Shown piece after piece: positions 7,839 through 15,051 of a stretch of DNA of 15,051 nucleotides. Source of the DNA: Bacteroidales bacterium (GTDB taxonomy: Bacteria; Bacteroidota; Bacteroidia; Bacteroidales; Muribaculaceae); the NCBI GenBank assembly GCA_019416285.1, contig DXXM01000004.1, forward strand, positions 102,145-117,195. Direction: 5' to 3'. The position numbers and the translations under genes were made by a program. Position 1 is the first letter of the stretch, and every line of letters begins with the position of its first letter. Under the pieces are notes generated by a model, which saw only the letters and a program-made list of their open reading frames with translations, was not told the origin of the DNA and did not search any database.

Positions 7839-8411
7839 TTAAATCATTGATTTGTAATAGGTGATAGTGTAGAGATAGGGCACCACGTAGGCCATGTCGT
7901 TTTCGGGACCGGCCTGTGACTTGATGATGAGGTTTACCTTGGCATTGTAGCCGAGATAGAGCATGGGATACTGGATGCCGTCGCCATACTGGGTGGATTC
8001 GGATGCGGTGTAGTTGTTGAAAAGAAAATAGGTCGACTGGGAGTTCATGTTGTCGGCATTTCCTGTTCCGATAAGGGTGTTGTCGCCTCCGAGCACGTAG
8101 TTATACATATTGTAGCGGGTGAAACGGAAATAGACGCGGGCGTCGTCCACAGGGCGCTCGTCTGTTCCGGGGTCAATCACCTGCATATACACGTTGGAGT
8201 CGTCGTCGATGCAGTAGTAGGGCGCGTCCTCGCCGGTTTCAAACACGGAGTCGGCGGGTATCTGGTCTATCACACGGAAATTGACGAGATATTTGTTGAC
8301 ACACTGATTTTCGTCCGTGAGGAGTTCGGCGTAGCTCTTGGAGTCCTCACAGGAGGTGAGTGTGAGGACAAGACCGAGGAGAGCGAGTATTGGAGAAATA
8401 ACTTTCTTCAT
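7839..8411 (-). CDS. Small lipoprotein, DUF4827-like
   Basis: This 190-residue protein has a lipoprotein signal peptide: KK at positions 2-3, a hydrophobic core, and a lipobox ending LTSC with Cys21. The residues after the cysteine are Glu22-Asp23. Acidic residues there resemble, in part, the surface-export signal known for Bacteroidetes lipoproteins, so display outside the outer membrane is possible. The mature part (about 170 residues) is rich in Tyr, Asp and Asn. From memory it matches the DUF4827 family, which has no settled function. Its ATG overlaps the nrnA stop codon (ATGA, 4 bases), and glmM follows after 11 bases, so the three are almost certainly co-transcribed and translationally linked. 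What a surface or periplasmic lipoprotein has to do with these two enzymes is unknown. Confidence 0.8.
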   Translation of the reverse strand: MKKVISPILALLGLVLTLTSCEDSKSYAELLTDENQCVNKYLVNFRVIDQIPADSVFETGEDAPYYCIDDDSNVYMQVIDPGTDERPVDDARVYFRFTRYNMYNYVLGGDNTLIGTGNADNMNSQSTYFLFNNYTASESTQYGDGIQYPMLYLGYNAKVNLIIKSQAGPENDMAYVVPYLYTITYYKSMI

Positions 8412-9457
8412 TGCAAATATTTATCGTAGTTTGGAATTATTTCAAGTAATTTTTCGAGTGCGAGGCTCAGCGGGCCGTGAAATTCGCCGCCGGCAGCGTT
8501 GGTGTGGCCGCCTCCGCCGAAATTTTCCTCGCAGATACGGCTCACGGAGAAATCGCCCTTGCTTCTCATGGACACTTTCACGCAGTCCGTGGCATCCTCG
8601 CGGAGAAAAACGGAGTATATCACTTCCGGGATTGACAGCGGGATGTTGACAAGTCCCTCGGTGTCCCCCTTGTTGTAGTCAAATTCCTTGAGTTCCTCTT
8701 CGCTCAAGGAGATGATGGCGGCTTTGTGGGCCGGAAGGAGTTGCATACGGTATTGTCCGTAGCCCATGATTCTTACACGTGATTCCGACGAGGTGTTCAT
8801 CACGAGTTTGTAGAGATTATCCTTGTCGATGCCGCGGCGCATAAGGTCGTGGATGATGAGGTAGAGGTCCGGGTCGTTGGAGTTGTAGGAGAAGTTGCCG
8901 GTATCGGTCATCATGCCGGTGTAGATACAGGCCGCCGCGTTGCGATTGATGTAGCGCGTCCAGCCGGCCTGCCACAGAAGTATGTAGAGCAGGGCGGAGG
9001 TCGACGAGACCTCGGGATGCGAAATCACCACATCTGCGTCGATGCGCGGGTCGAGATGATGGTCGATGACGATTTTTCTTGCCTTCGATGACAGAAGAGC
9101 CGGTGTGAGACGGTCAAGCCGCTCCGGATCATTGAAATCCATGCAGAAAATCAGGTCGGCGCGTGCGAAAAGCTCGTGGGCGCGGTCGCCCTGCCGTGTG
9201 GAGGCTATTATGTCGCGCACGCCCGGGAGAAACTGCAGCGAGCGCGGAGCGCAGTCAGCGGTCACGACATTCGCCGTCTTTCCGAGGGCTTTGAGCACAA
9301 ACCAGAGAGCACACGACGAGCCGAGTGCATCACCGTCCGGGCTGACGTGGCAGGTGATGACTATGTCGCGCGCTGCGAGAACATATTGCTTGACCTTTTC
9401 GACAAGAGCCGGGTCAATTACTGTGTGGAATCTTTGCTGTTTCTTTAATTCAGCCAT
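8408..9457 (-). CDS. nrnA: DHH/DHHA1 phosphoesterase, NrnA type (oligoribonuclease / pAp phosphatase)
   Basis: This 349-residue cytoplasmic protein has a DHH domain (about 30-190) and a DHHA1 substrate-binding domain (about 225-345). Metal-binding motifs are visible: HVSPDGDALGSS (37-48, with His37, Asp41, Asp43), MDFND (106-110, Asp107), DHH at 132-134, and GMMTDTGNF (181-189, Asp185). The glycine-rich GGGGHTNAAGG (314-324) closes the second domain. NrnA-type members degrade short oligoribonucleotides and dephosphorylate 3'-phosphoadenosine 5'-phosphate; related forms cleave cyclic-di-AMP breakdown products. Which of these applies here cannot be read from the sequence. It leads the nrnA-lipoprotein-glmM unit. 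A -7 box ends only 8 bases before its ATG, so the mRNA leader should be nearly absent. Confidence 0.88.
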   Translation of the reverse strand: MAELKKQQRFHTVIDPALVEKVKQYVLAARDIVITCHVSPDGDALGSSCALWFVLKALGKTANVVTADCAPRSLQFLPGVRDIIASTRQGDRAHELFARADLIFCMDFNDPERLDRLTPALLSSKARKIVIDHHLDPRIDADVVISHPEVSSTSALLYILLWQAGWTRYINRNAAACIYTGMMTDTGNFSYNSNDPDLYLIIHDLMRRGIDKDNLYKLVMNTSSESRVRIMGYGQYRMQLLPAHKAAIISLSEEELKEFDYNKGDTEGLVNIPLSIPEVIYSVFLREDATDCVKVSMRSKGDFSVSRICEENFGGGGHTNAAGGEFHGPLSLALEKLLEIIPNYDKYLQ

Positions 9458-9465
9458 AACGGATG

Positions 9466-9473
9466 CAAAGTTA
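9466..9473 (-). promoter_or_regulatory. Candidate -7 box of the nrnA operon
   Basis: On the minus strand TAACTTTG (9473 to 9466) fits the Bacteroidetes -7 box and continues into CAT, as before the tRNA and tamL. No TTTG is present 19-20 bases upstream, so the -33 half is weak. Only 8 bases separate the box from the nrnA ATG at 9457, which predicts a transcript with a leader of a few bases at most. The 90 bases between this gene and the kinase gene contain no clear terminator. Confidence 0.5.
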
Positions 9474-9547
9474 CAAAAAATCTTGTATATTCTTCCCTCC
9501 GTCAGCGGTCAGCTTGCATGAATCGGTGCTCTACGGCGTTTTTTCGG

Positions 9548-11680
9548 TCACTTTTTGGGAAGGGAGAGTACAAATCGTGCGCCTTTGGTATAGTTTGTGT
9601 CGAGACAGACGTCGCCGCCGAGTATTCTGGCGAGGAGGCGGGAGATGGTGAGTCCGAGTCCGGCGCCTTGTGTCTCTTTGTCAAGTTTCACGAAGCGCTC
9701 GAAGATGGCCTCGCTCTTGTCGGGCTTGATGCCTATGCCGGTGTCTGTCACTGTGAAAATGACTTTTTCGTCGGCCGCATCGACGGAGTAGCCGAGCGTG
9801 ATGCTTCCTTTCGATGTGAATTTCGCCGCGTTGGTCAGGAGGTTGAGGAGTATCTGGTGGAGACGCTGCGGGTCGGTGAAAAGACTTATCTGCGGAGAGG
9901 CTGTGTCGAAGCGCAGCTCCACTCCGGGGCTGACACGGTGGCGCACTCCGTCGAGAACCATCGTACACAGCGCCCGTAGATCAGTCGAGCGATTGTGGAC
10001 AGGTACCGAATTACTGTCGATTTCGGAGATATGGAGCACGTCGTTGACAATCGTGTTGAGTAGCTCGCAGTTAAGTTCCACAAGCGATTTGAAGCGTTCA
10101 AGATATTTGCGGTTTGAGGCGTCGGCGCAGTCCACAATCAGCTGACAGTATTCGTCGATGGCTTTGAGCGGTGTGCTGACCTCATAGCTCATGTTTTTGA
10201 TGAAATCCGTTTTCAGATTGTTGGCTTTCTGAGCCATGTCGCGGGCGGTGAGCAATTCCGCACGAGAATCTTCAAGGTTCTTGCTTTCGGTGCGCAGGGC
10301 CTGGTTCGACTTGTCGAGCGTCTTGACCAGCTGCCGGTTACGGTGGTTGAGACGGTAGAGTATAATCACCGAGACGAGCAGGATTATCACGGCGATGATT
10401 GCTATGGTCATTGTCAGGCGCGCGCTTCTTGCCTCGGCGCGTTCTTTTTCGATGTTGAGGAGATTGTAGTTGTTGGTGATGTCTGATGTATCGGATATAA
10501 CCTGAAGTTCCCGGCACTTGTCGTCGAGTCGGTCCGTGATATATTTTTCAAGTATTGTATTGTATTCGAGGGAGGCGGCGAGCAGGGTCTCGTTGTCGCC
10601 GAGATTCTGCGCGCACTCTATCTCGTATTTAAGCAGACGCCGGCGGTAATGTTTGTTGGCAGGATTGTCGAGCGCTTTTTTGATGTATCCGAGAGCCGTG
10701 GCATAGTTCTTGTATGCCATGTTGTAATATATCTGCGGTCCGGGGTACTGGTTGTTGGTCTCCGATGATGTGAAATCCTTCTCGGCCAGCTCCATGGCCA
10801 GTTTGTAATATTTCTCTATCTCATGAGGGGCGAGACGCGGAAAATTGGAGAGAAAACGGGTATAGATCACATATTTGTTGGCGTCGAAATTACGGTATTT
10901 GCGGTTTATGCTCTTATAATGCTTTTCAAGAGCATCAATGCCTTCGAGTGTCTTGAAATCAGCCTGCATGGATTTCTCGTATTCCTCATTCTCGTTATAG
11001 AATAGTGCGGCGTGTACGGTGTAGGAATTGCGGATGGATATGGCGGTGGGAGGGAGTTCGTTGATGAGTTCGCCGAGTTCGTCGAGTTTCTCCGAGAGCA
11101 GGTCGCTTGTGCCAAGCTGGGCGAGGAGTGTGCAGACTGCATGCTGAAGTATAATACGGCTGTATATGTCCTCGGGAGGAGTGAGGGTGTTGGTTTTCAT
11201 GAAGTTCATGAGTAGCTCCTGCCGCTGCTCGTCATCGCAGTAGAGCGCCTGATATATGTTGCGCATGAGCTTTATGAAAGTCAGTGTTTCGTTGAGCTCG
11301 TCAGTGCTGACTCCTTTTATATCAGGATTTTCGTTAGGTGAATAACGCATAGCACGGTTGTAAAGCTCGACGAGCATTGAATCATTGCGTATGTAACGGT
11401 TGGCGAGATTGCGCAGGATTTCGAGAGCTGCGCCCGGATTGTCGCTCCTGTCTGCCACATCGACCATCTCTATTCCGACAAGAGTGCCGACGTCGCGTGG
11501 CAGGAGGTCGAAGAGGTTGCCCATTATCGAGAGAGAATCATTGGGATTGTCAGCGACAGTGAGTTCATGGTAAAGAGAATCCGTTACGGATTTTGTGTCA
11601 TATCTCGATGCAGCCGAAATGTAGAGCGATGATATGAAAAGTGTCAGGCCAAGACTTAAGATTTTCAAATATAATCTCAT
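9548..11680 (-). CDS. Membrane-bound histidine-kinase-like sensor with Tyr in place of the H-box His
   Basis: This 710-residue protein has an N-terminal signal sequence (about 1-24). A long, mostly helical periplasmic region (about 25-420) resembles the TPR-bearing sensors of Bacteroidales. One transmembrane helix follows (about 422-442), then a coiled-coil linker (443-490), a dimerisation/H-box helix and a C-terminal HATPase_c domain. The ATPase domain looks complete: an N-box helix near 607-622 (Asn613, Asn617), G1 DTGIGI (646-651), an F-box IFERF (659-663) and G2 GAGLGLTI (672-679). The H-box reads NMSYEVSTPL where NMSHEIRTPL is usual. Residue 499 is Tyr (codon TAT, 10184-10186 on the minus strand), so canonical histidine autophosphorylation should be impossible. 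There is no receiver domain and no response regulator in the window. The frame is intact, so this is not a decayed gene. The 126-base gap to the HAD gene shows only a weak -7-like TACATTTA. Confidence 0.85.
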   Translation of the reverse strand: MRLYLKILSLGLTLFISSLYISAASRYDTKSVTDSLYHELTVADNPNDSLSIMGNLFDLLPRDVGTLVGIEMVDVADRSDNPGAALEILRNLANRYIRNDSMLVELYNRAMRYSPNENPDIKGVSTDELNETLTFIKLMRNIYQALYCDDEQRQELLMNFMKTNTLTPPEDIYSRIILQHAVCTLLAQLGTSDLLSEKLDELGELINELPPTAISIRNSYTVHAALFYNENEEYEKSMQADFKTLEGIDALEKHYKSINRKYRNFDANKYVIYTRFLSNFPRLAPHEIEKYYKLAMELAEKDFTSSETNNQYPGPQIYYNMAYKNYATALGYIKKALDNPANKHYRRRLLKYEIECAQNLGDNETLLAASLEYNTILEKYITDRLDDKCRELQVISDTSDITNNYNLLNIEKERAEARSARLTMTIAIIAVIILLVSVIILYRLNHRNRQLVKTLDKSNQALRTESKNLEDSRAELLTARDMAQKANNLKTDFIKNMSYEVSTPLKAIDEYCQLIVDCADASNRKYLERFKSLVELNCELLNTIVNDVLHISEIDSNSVPVHNRSTDLRALCTMVLDGVRHRVSPGVELRFDTASPQISLFTDPQRLHQILLNLLTNAAKFTSKGSITLGYSVDAADEKVIFTVTDTGIGIKPDKSEAIFERFVKLDKETQGAGLGLTISRLLARILGGDVCLDTNYTKGARFVLSLPKK

Positions 11681-11806
11681 TTGAGTGATGTATGTTAGAT
11701 GTATATAAAAGTAAATGTATTTTTCCGGATGATACCGGCTGCGAGCTATAGGGGGGAGAGATAATAATGAAATGTGAGGGAAAGTGATGAGAGGAAAGGG
11801 CGGAGG

Positions 11807-12481
11807 TCAGGTGTCGAGTTCGAGTCCCGGACGCCGGACCACGGCGATTATTCCATCCGGTGTGTCGACGATGTTATCGGCATGATGATCCTTGAGCTCT
11901 TTCAGCGAGCGGAAACCCCATGTGACTCCGCATGAATCGACACATGCACGTCGTGCTGTCTCCATGTCCACGCCGGAATCGCCCACATAGAGGACTTTGG
12001 ATTTCCGTGTGGGACATTTGGCGAGTATCTCGAACACAATCGAGGGGTCAGGTTTGGTTGGCACACCTTCTTTCTGTCCCTCTATGGCCTGCCAGTCGAT
12101 GTCGGGGAAGTAGTGGCGGATGAGTGCGACCACGGCGGCCTGATATTTGTTGGATGCGACGGCGAGTTTCACTCCCATTTTCCCGAGTTCCCTGAGCATG
12201 TCGGTGATGCCGGGATAGGGTCCAGTAAGGTCGTTCATGTGTTCGTCGTAGTATTCCTTGAATTTCTCTCGGACTCTCTCGACGGTTTCGGTGTCGCGCT
12301 CATCTTCGGGGAGAGCTCTCTCTATCAGGCGTGTGATACCGTTGCCGACCATCTTTGGATAGGAGGCAAGGTTGTGTTCGGGATAGCCGCACACTCTCAG
12401 CGCGTGGTTTGTCGCCGTGCCGAGGTCGGCTATGGTGTTGAGCAGGGTTCCGTCGAGGTCGAAGATGACGAGCTGTTTCAT
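11807..12481 (-). CDS. HAD-superfamily phosphatase, phosphoglycolate-phosphatase-like
   Basis: This 224-residue cytoplasmic protein is a HAD hydrolase with an alpha-helical cap (about 15-85). It has motif I FDLDGT (7-12, nucleophile Asp8 and acid/base Asp10), motif II Ser110 in VASNK, motif III Lys143 in TKPDP, and motif IV GDSGVD (167-172). It resembles Gph/PGMB-type phosphatases; the true substrate (2-phosphoglycolate, a sugar phosphate, a nucleotide) is open. The ATG at 12481 is chosen because motif I follows it directly, as usual. The frame stays open for a further 131 codons upstream, but that stretch is Arg/Pro-rich, unlike any HAD protein, and lies mostly within the tamL coding region. 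It follows tamL by 59 bases on the same strand, so co-transcription is likely. No terminator is evident after it. Confidence 0.87.
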   Translation of the reverse strand: MKQLVIFDLDGTLLNTIADLGTATNHALRVCGYPEHNLASYPKMVGNGITRLIERALPEDERDTETVERVREKFKEYYDEHMNDLTGPYPGITDMLRELGKMGVKLAVASNKYQAAVVALIRHYFPDIDWQAIEGQKEGVPTKPDPSIVFEILAKCPTRKSKVLYVGDSGVDMETARRACVDSCGVTWGFRSLKELKDHHADNIVDTPDGIIAVVRRPGLELDT

Positions 12482-12540
12482 TGTTGCGGAATTTTGGTTT
12501 GACTGAGGATATATATAGGATCCTGAGCTGTAGATTTTTC

Positions 12541-14886
12541 TTAGAAGGGATAGCCTACGGCAAAGTGGAATGTGGCGTCCCGATGCCAGTTGGGATGTAT
12601 TATAGGCCATCTTTCCTGACCCATAGCAGGATTGTGGGCCTTGAGGCCGAGGTCGAGGCGCAGGAGAAAGTAGGTGAAGTCGAATCGAAGGCCGAGACCG
12701 TAAGCGAGGGCGATCTGCTTCCAGAAAGTGTCGAAATGGAACATGCCTCCGGGCTGGTTCTCGTAGTTGTGTATTGTCCAGATGTTGCCGGCGTCGACGA
12801 AAGCGCCCCCTTCGAGCACCCAGAAGAGTTTTGCGCGGTATTCGAGGCTGAGGTCGAGACGGATATCGCCGCACTGGTTTATGAAGTCGGTCACGGAGTT
12901 GCGCGAGTCGTAGCTGCCGGGGCCGAGAGTGCGGACTCCCCAGCCTCTCACGCCGTTGGCGCCGCCTGCGTAGAAGCGTTTCTCGAAGGGAAGCACTGTG
13001 GAGTTGCCGTAGGGTATGCCGATGCCCGCTCCAACATGGAAGGCGAGCGAGTGGCGCGGGTTGATGTTGCGGGTCAGCGAATAGTCAATCTCACTCTTGA
13101 CGTATTGCGAATAGTTGATGCCGAATACGCGGTATGCTCCGTTGTGGCGGCGCACATCCGAGAGCGAGGAAATTGCATAGAGGAGATTGCCGGCCGTCTC
13201 GACTGATGCGCGTATGGTATAGACCGTGGGCTGGAGAGTGTAGGTCTTGAGCAGGGAGGAGGGGATGCGCTTGTTGGTGTTGTAATACCGGTAGCCCATG
13301 CTCATGATGAAATGGTCCTCGTAGCTGTAGCGGAGCAGAGGATTGTCGGGGGCTATCTGGTCGAGAAAATCGTTGGTGCTTTCGGGAAGGTAGACATAAT
13401 TTATGTCGAGCAGGTCGAAATAGTGGCGGCGGGTGTTGCTGCGGTTGACCCACTTGTATTTCCATGCGGCGCCGGCGATGATGCGCGTATATTCAGGCCT
13501 TTCCTGATAGTTGAAGGAGAGGGCGAACTCTGTGCTGACGTTGAGACGCTCGCGCAGACGCTGGGATGCGAAAGGGAATTCAAATTTCGGGAATGTGATG
13601 CCGACCTCGCCGGCATATTCCGTGTAGCGGTCGTTGATGAGGCCGTTGAACGACCCCGAAAGGCTCTCATAGTTCATTCGCAGGCGCGCGGTGAGAAGCT
13701 GTGAGCCCTTGGCGAGATTGCGGTGCTGATATGTGGCGCCCAGACCGAAGCCGAGGTCACCTTCGGAGTTGGTACCCTCGACGTCGAAGGTTATCGACTG
13801 CTTTTTGTTGCGTGTGAGCAGAATATAGGCGTCGAGCCAGCGCTTGCCGTCGATTTCAGCCGCGGGGACAAATTCGATGTTTATTGATTTCAGAATCCCG
13901 AGTCGGGCGAGGGATTCGTATGTGCGGTCTACGTCCGAGGCCCTGTAGAGTTGTCCCGGCACGAGAAAACATTTCTGACGCAGGGCGCCGGGTGTAATGT
14001 AGCGGTCCTTGCCGTAGATTATCTCTACGTCCTTATAGGTTACGGTGTCGGCCGTCACGTCGCGCGACGGAGAGCCGGGAGTGGAGCCGTTGGTGACGAA
14101 ATATATCTTGTTGATATAGAACCGTGTGTGGCGCGCGGTGGTGTCGGCCACGAGTTTGCCTCCGCTCATAGTGCGCGGAGGGCGCACGGTCAATGTCAGA
14201 TCCACATCCTTCGAATATTCCGAGGTGTCGGCGTAGAAAGTGATATATTCTTTATTGAAAGAGTAGTAGCCGTGGTTGCGCAGGCGCTGTGTGATCATCG
14301 TGCGCTCGGCGTCGAGCATGTCGCGGTCAAAGCGCTCGCCCGGTTTGATGGTAGATTCCAGTGTGTCGCGCAAGATGATGCGTTCAATCAGCGTGTCGGG
14401 AATCTCGTAGGCTATCGAGGAAATGCGGCGGGGCTCCCCGGTGGTGATTTTATAGGTGACGTTGATTCTCTTCCTTTCGGGTATCATCACAGTGTCAGCC
14501 TCGACCTCGGCTTCGAGATAGCCACGGTTGACGAGCGCGAGGCGCAACTGCCTGACGGATGCGTCGGTGAGCGACTGGGAATAGATGACCGGAGCCTGCC
14601 CCATGCGGCGCACCCAGCGGTTATACCACTTGGTAGTGTCCTCGCCTGAGAGATTGTAGGTGCCGAGCTGGAGTTTCCAGAACCCGAGTACCTCATGGTT
14701 CGGCGACTGCTTGAGGTAGTTGACAAGGTCACGACTGTTGACCTCCTCGTCGCCGGTGATTTCAATGTTCACCTCGTCAAGAAGGTATTCTCCATTGTGG
14801 ACGTGGCGCGTCGCACTGCATCCCGCCAGAAGCAGGATAACACACACAATCGGGAAACAGACTAAGTAACGTTCAGGTTTGTGCAT
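12541..14886 (-). CDS. tamL: TamL-like outer-membrane assembly lipoprotein (BamA/TamA family)
   Basis: This 781-residue protein has a lipoprotein signal peptide ending LLLAGC (Cys23), then a POTRA-like periplasmic region (roughly 30-400), then a BamA/TamA-type C-terminal beta-barrel ending in an aromatic-rich last strand with terminal Phe (GYPF). The loop-6 signature VRGW lies at 646-649. In Bacteroidetes such a lipid-anchored TamA relative is called TamL and is thought to work with TamB in inserting or supplying outer-membrane components. The N-terminal half, with its long linker between the first POTRA-like units, also fits TamL rather than BamA. I place the start at the ATG at 14886, not the in-frame ATG at 14895, because the latter is 1 base after the promoter -7 box and would lie upstream of the transcript start. 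The HAD gene follows after 59 bases. No tamB is in the window. Confidence 0.85.
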   Translation of the reverse strand: MHKPERYLVCFPIVCVILLLAGCSATRHVHNGEYLLDEVNIEITGDEEVNSRDLVNYLKQSPNHEVLGFWKLQLGTYNLSGEDTTKWYNRWVRRMGQAPVIYSQSLTDASVRQLRLALVNRGYLEAEVEADTVMIPERKRINVTYKITTGEPRRISSIAYEIPDTLIERIILRDTLESTIKPGERFDRDMLDAERTMITQRLRNHGYYSFNKEYITFYADTSEYSKDVDLTLTVRPPRTMSGGKLVADTTARHTRFYINKIYFVTNGSTPGSPSRDVTADTVTYKDVEIIYGKDRYITPGALRQKCFLVPGQLYRASDVDRTYESLARLGILKSINIEFVPAAEIDGKRWLDAYILLTRNKKQSITFDVEGTNSEGDLGFGLGATYQHRNLAKGSQLLTARLRMNYESLSGSFNGLINDRYTEYAGEVGITFPKFEFPFASQRLRERLNVSTEFALSFNYQERPEYTRIIAGAAWKYKWVNRSNTRRHYFDLLDINYVYLPESTNDFLDQIAPDNPLLRYSYEDHFIMSMGYRYYNTNKRIPSSLLKTYTLQPTVYTIRASVETAGNLLYAISSLSDVRRHNGAYRVFGINYSQYVKSEIDYSLTRNINPRHSLAFHVGAGIGIPYGNSTVLPFEKRFYAGGANGVRGWGVRTLGPGSYDSRNSVTDFINQCGDIRLDLSLEYRAKLFWVLEGGAFVDAGNIWTIHNYENQPGGMFHFDTFWKQIALAYGLGLRFDFTYFLLRLDLGLKAHNPAMGQERWPIIHPNWHRDATFHFAVGYPF

Positions 14887-14896
14887 AAAATACATG

Positions 14897-14927
14897 CAAA
14901 GTTACATCACCCGCCCGAAATAACCAA
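14897..14927 (-). promoter_or_regulatory. Promoter of tamL
   Basis: On the minus strand TTGG (14927 to 14924), a 19-base spacer and TAACTTTG (14904 to 14897) fit the Bacteroidetes promoter. The -7 box is followed by CAT, as at 63 and 9466. Ten bases separate it from the ATG at 14886, so the leader is expected to be only a few bases. This promoter decides the start codon of tamL. Confidence 0.65.
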
Positions 14928-15002
14928 GCTTATCACTTCATAAAAATGTTGTGTGGATAGACTACTATTATAAATAATTTATTTTCTGACAGATTCTATT
15001 TA

Positions 15003-15051
15003 GAGGCTGTTTAAAAACAAAAGTGAAAATGAGGGGTCACAAGGTTGAGAT
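15003..15051 (+). mobile_element. Possible left end of an insertion sequence, with start of an ORF at the window edge
   Basis: GAGGCTGTTTAAAAAC (15003-15018) resembles the terminal inverted repeats of several transposase families that begin GAGGCTGT followed by an A/T run. Ten bases later an ATG (15029) opens a frame, Met-Arg-Gly-His-Lys-Val-Glu, that is still open at the right edge. Both the partner repeat and the transposase would lie outside the window, so this is a resemblance only. The preceding bases (14928-15002) are AT-rich with nothing I can name. Confidence 0.25.

Noticed and set aside
11721..11740. CCGG-ATGATA-CCGG hairpin between the HAD and kinase genes as a terminator
   Set aside because: The stem is only 4 bp and the T-run lies on the wrong side for the minus-strand transcript.
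12482..12874. 131-codon upstream extension of the HAD phosphatase
   Set aside because: The added residues are Arg/Pro-rich, mostly inside the tamL coding region, and unlike HAD proteins. Motif I starts normally right after the ATG at 12481.
12481..13206. Open frame on the plus strand opposite the end of tamL (241 codons)
   Set aside because: It is antisense to tamL, has no family resemblance, and is very rich in Val, Glu and Ala as expected of a mirror frame.
13951..14649. Open frame on the plus strand opposite the POTRA region of tamL (232 codons)
   Set aside because: No promoter or recognisable domain; it is explained as a shadow of the tamL codons.

Overview
The window looks like chromosomal DNA of a member of the Bacteroidales, most likely a Muribaculaceae-type gut commensal. 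The grounds are promoters of the Bacteroidetes form (TTTG-N19/20-TAnnTTTG), little visible Shine-Dalgarno signal, a TamL-type lipoprotein barrel, a DUF4827-like lipoprotein next to a DHH phosphoesterase, and moderately GC-rich coding DNA. The family-level assignment is an impression from gene content and composition, not a computed one.

Layout from left to right: the 5' end of a tRNA leaving the left edge (minus) with its own promoter; an AI-2E/PerM-family membrane protein (minus); divergently, an MFS transporter (plus) closed by a strong terminator; a proC-proB-proA cluster (plus) encoding the whole glutamate-to-proline route; a convergent hairpin between proA and the next block; then only minus-strand genes: nrnA, a small lipoprotein of the DUF4827 type and a GlmM-like phosphohexomutase, tightly packed and read in that order; a membrane-bound histidine-kinase-like protein; a HAD phosphatase; and a TamL-like outer-membrane assembly protein. 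The last 165 bases are AT-rich, hold the tamL promoter, and end in what may be the tip of an insertion sequence. No stretch longer than about 190 bases lacks a gene.

The genes are mainly housekeeping: proline synthesis, amino-sugar supply for the envelope, turnover of short RNA or pAp, outer-membrane assembly, and two transporters of unknown substrate. The most unusual point is the kinase at 9548-11680. Its ATP-binding domain looks complete, but the H-box carries tyrosine where the phospho-accepting histidine should be. Second, two minus-strand promoters (before nrnA and tamL) lie so close to the start codons that the transcripts should be nearly leaderless, and the tamL promoter decides which ATG is the real start. 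I see no CRISPR array, phage or defence system, or clearly new multi-gene system; most of the window is ordinary core genome.
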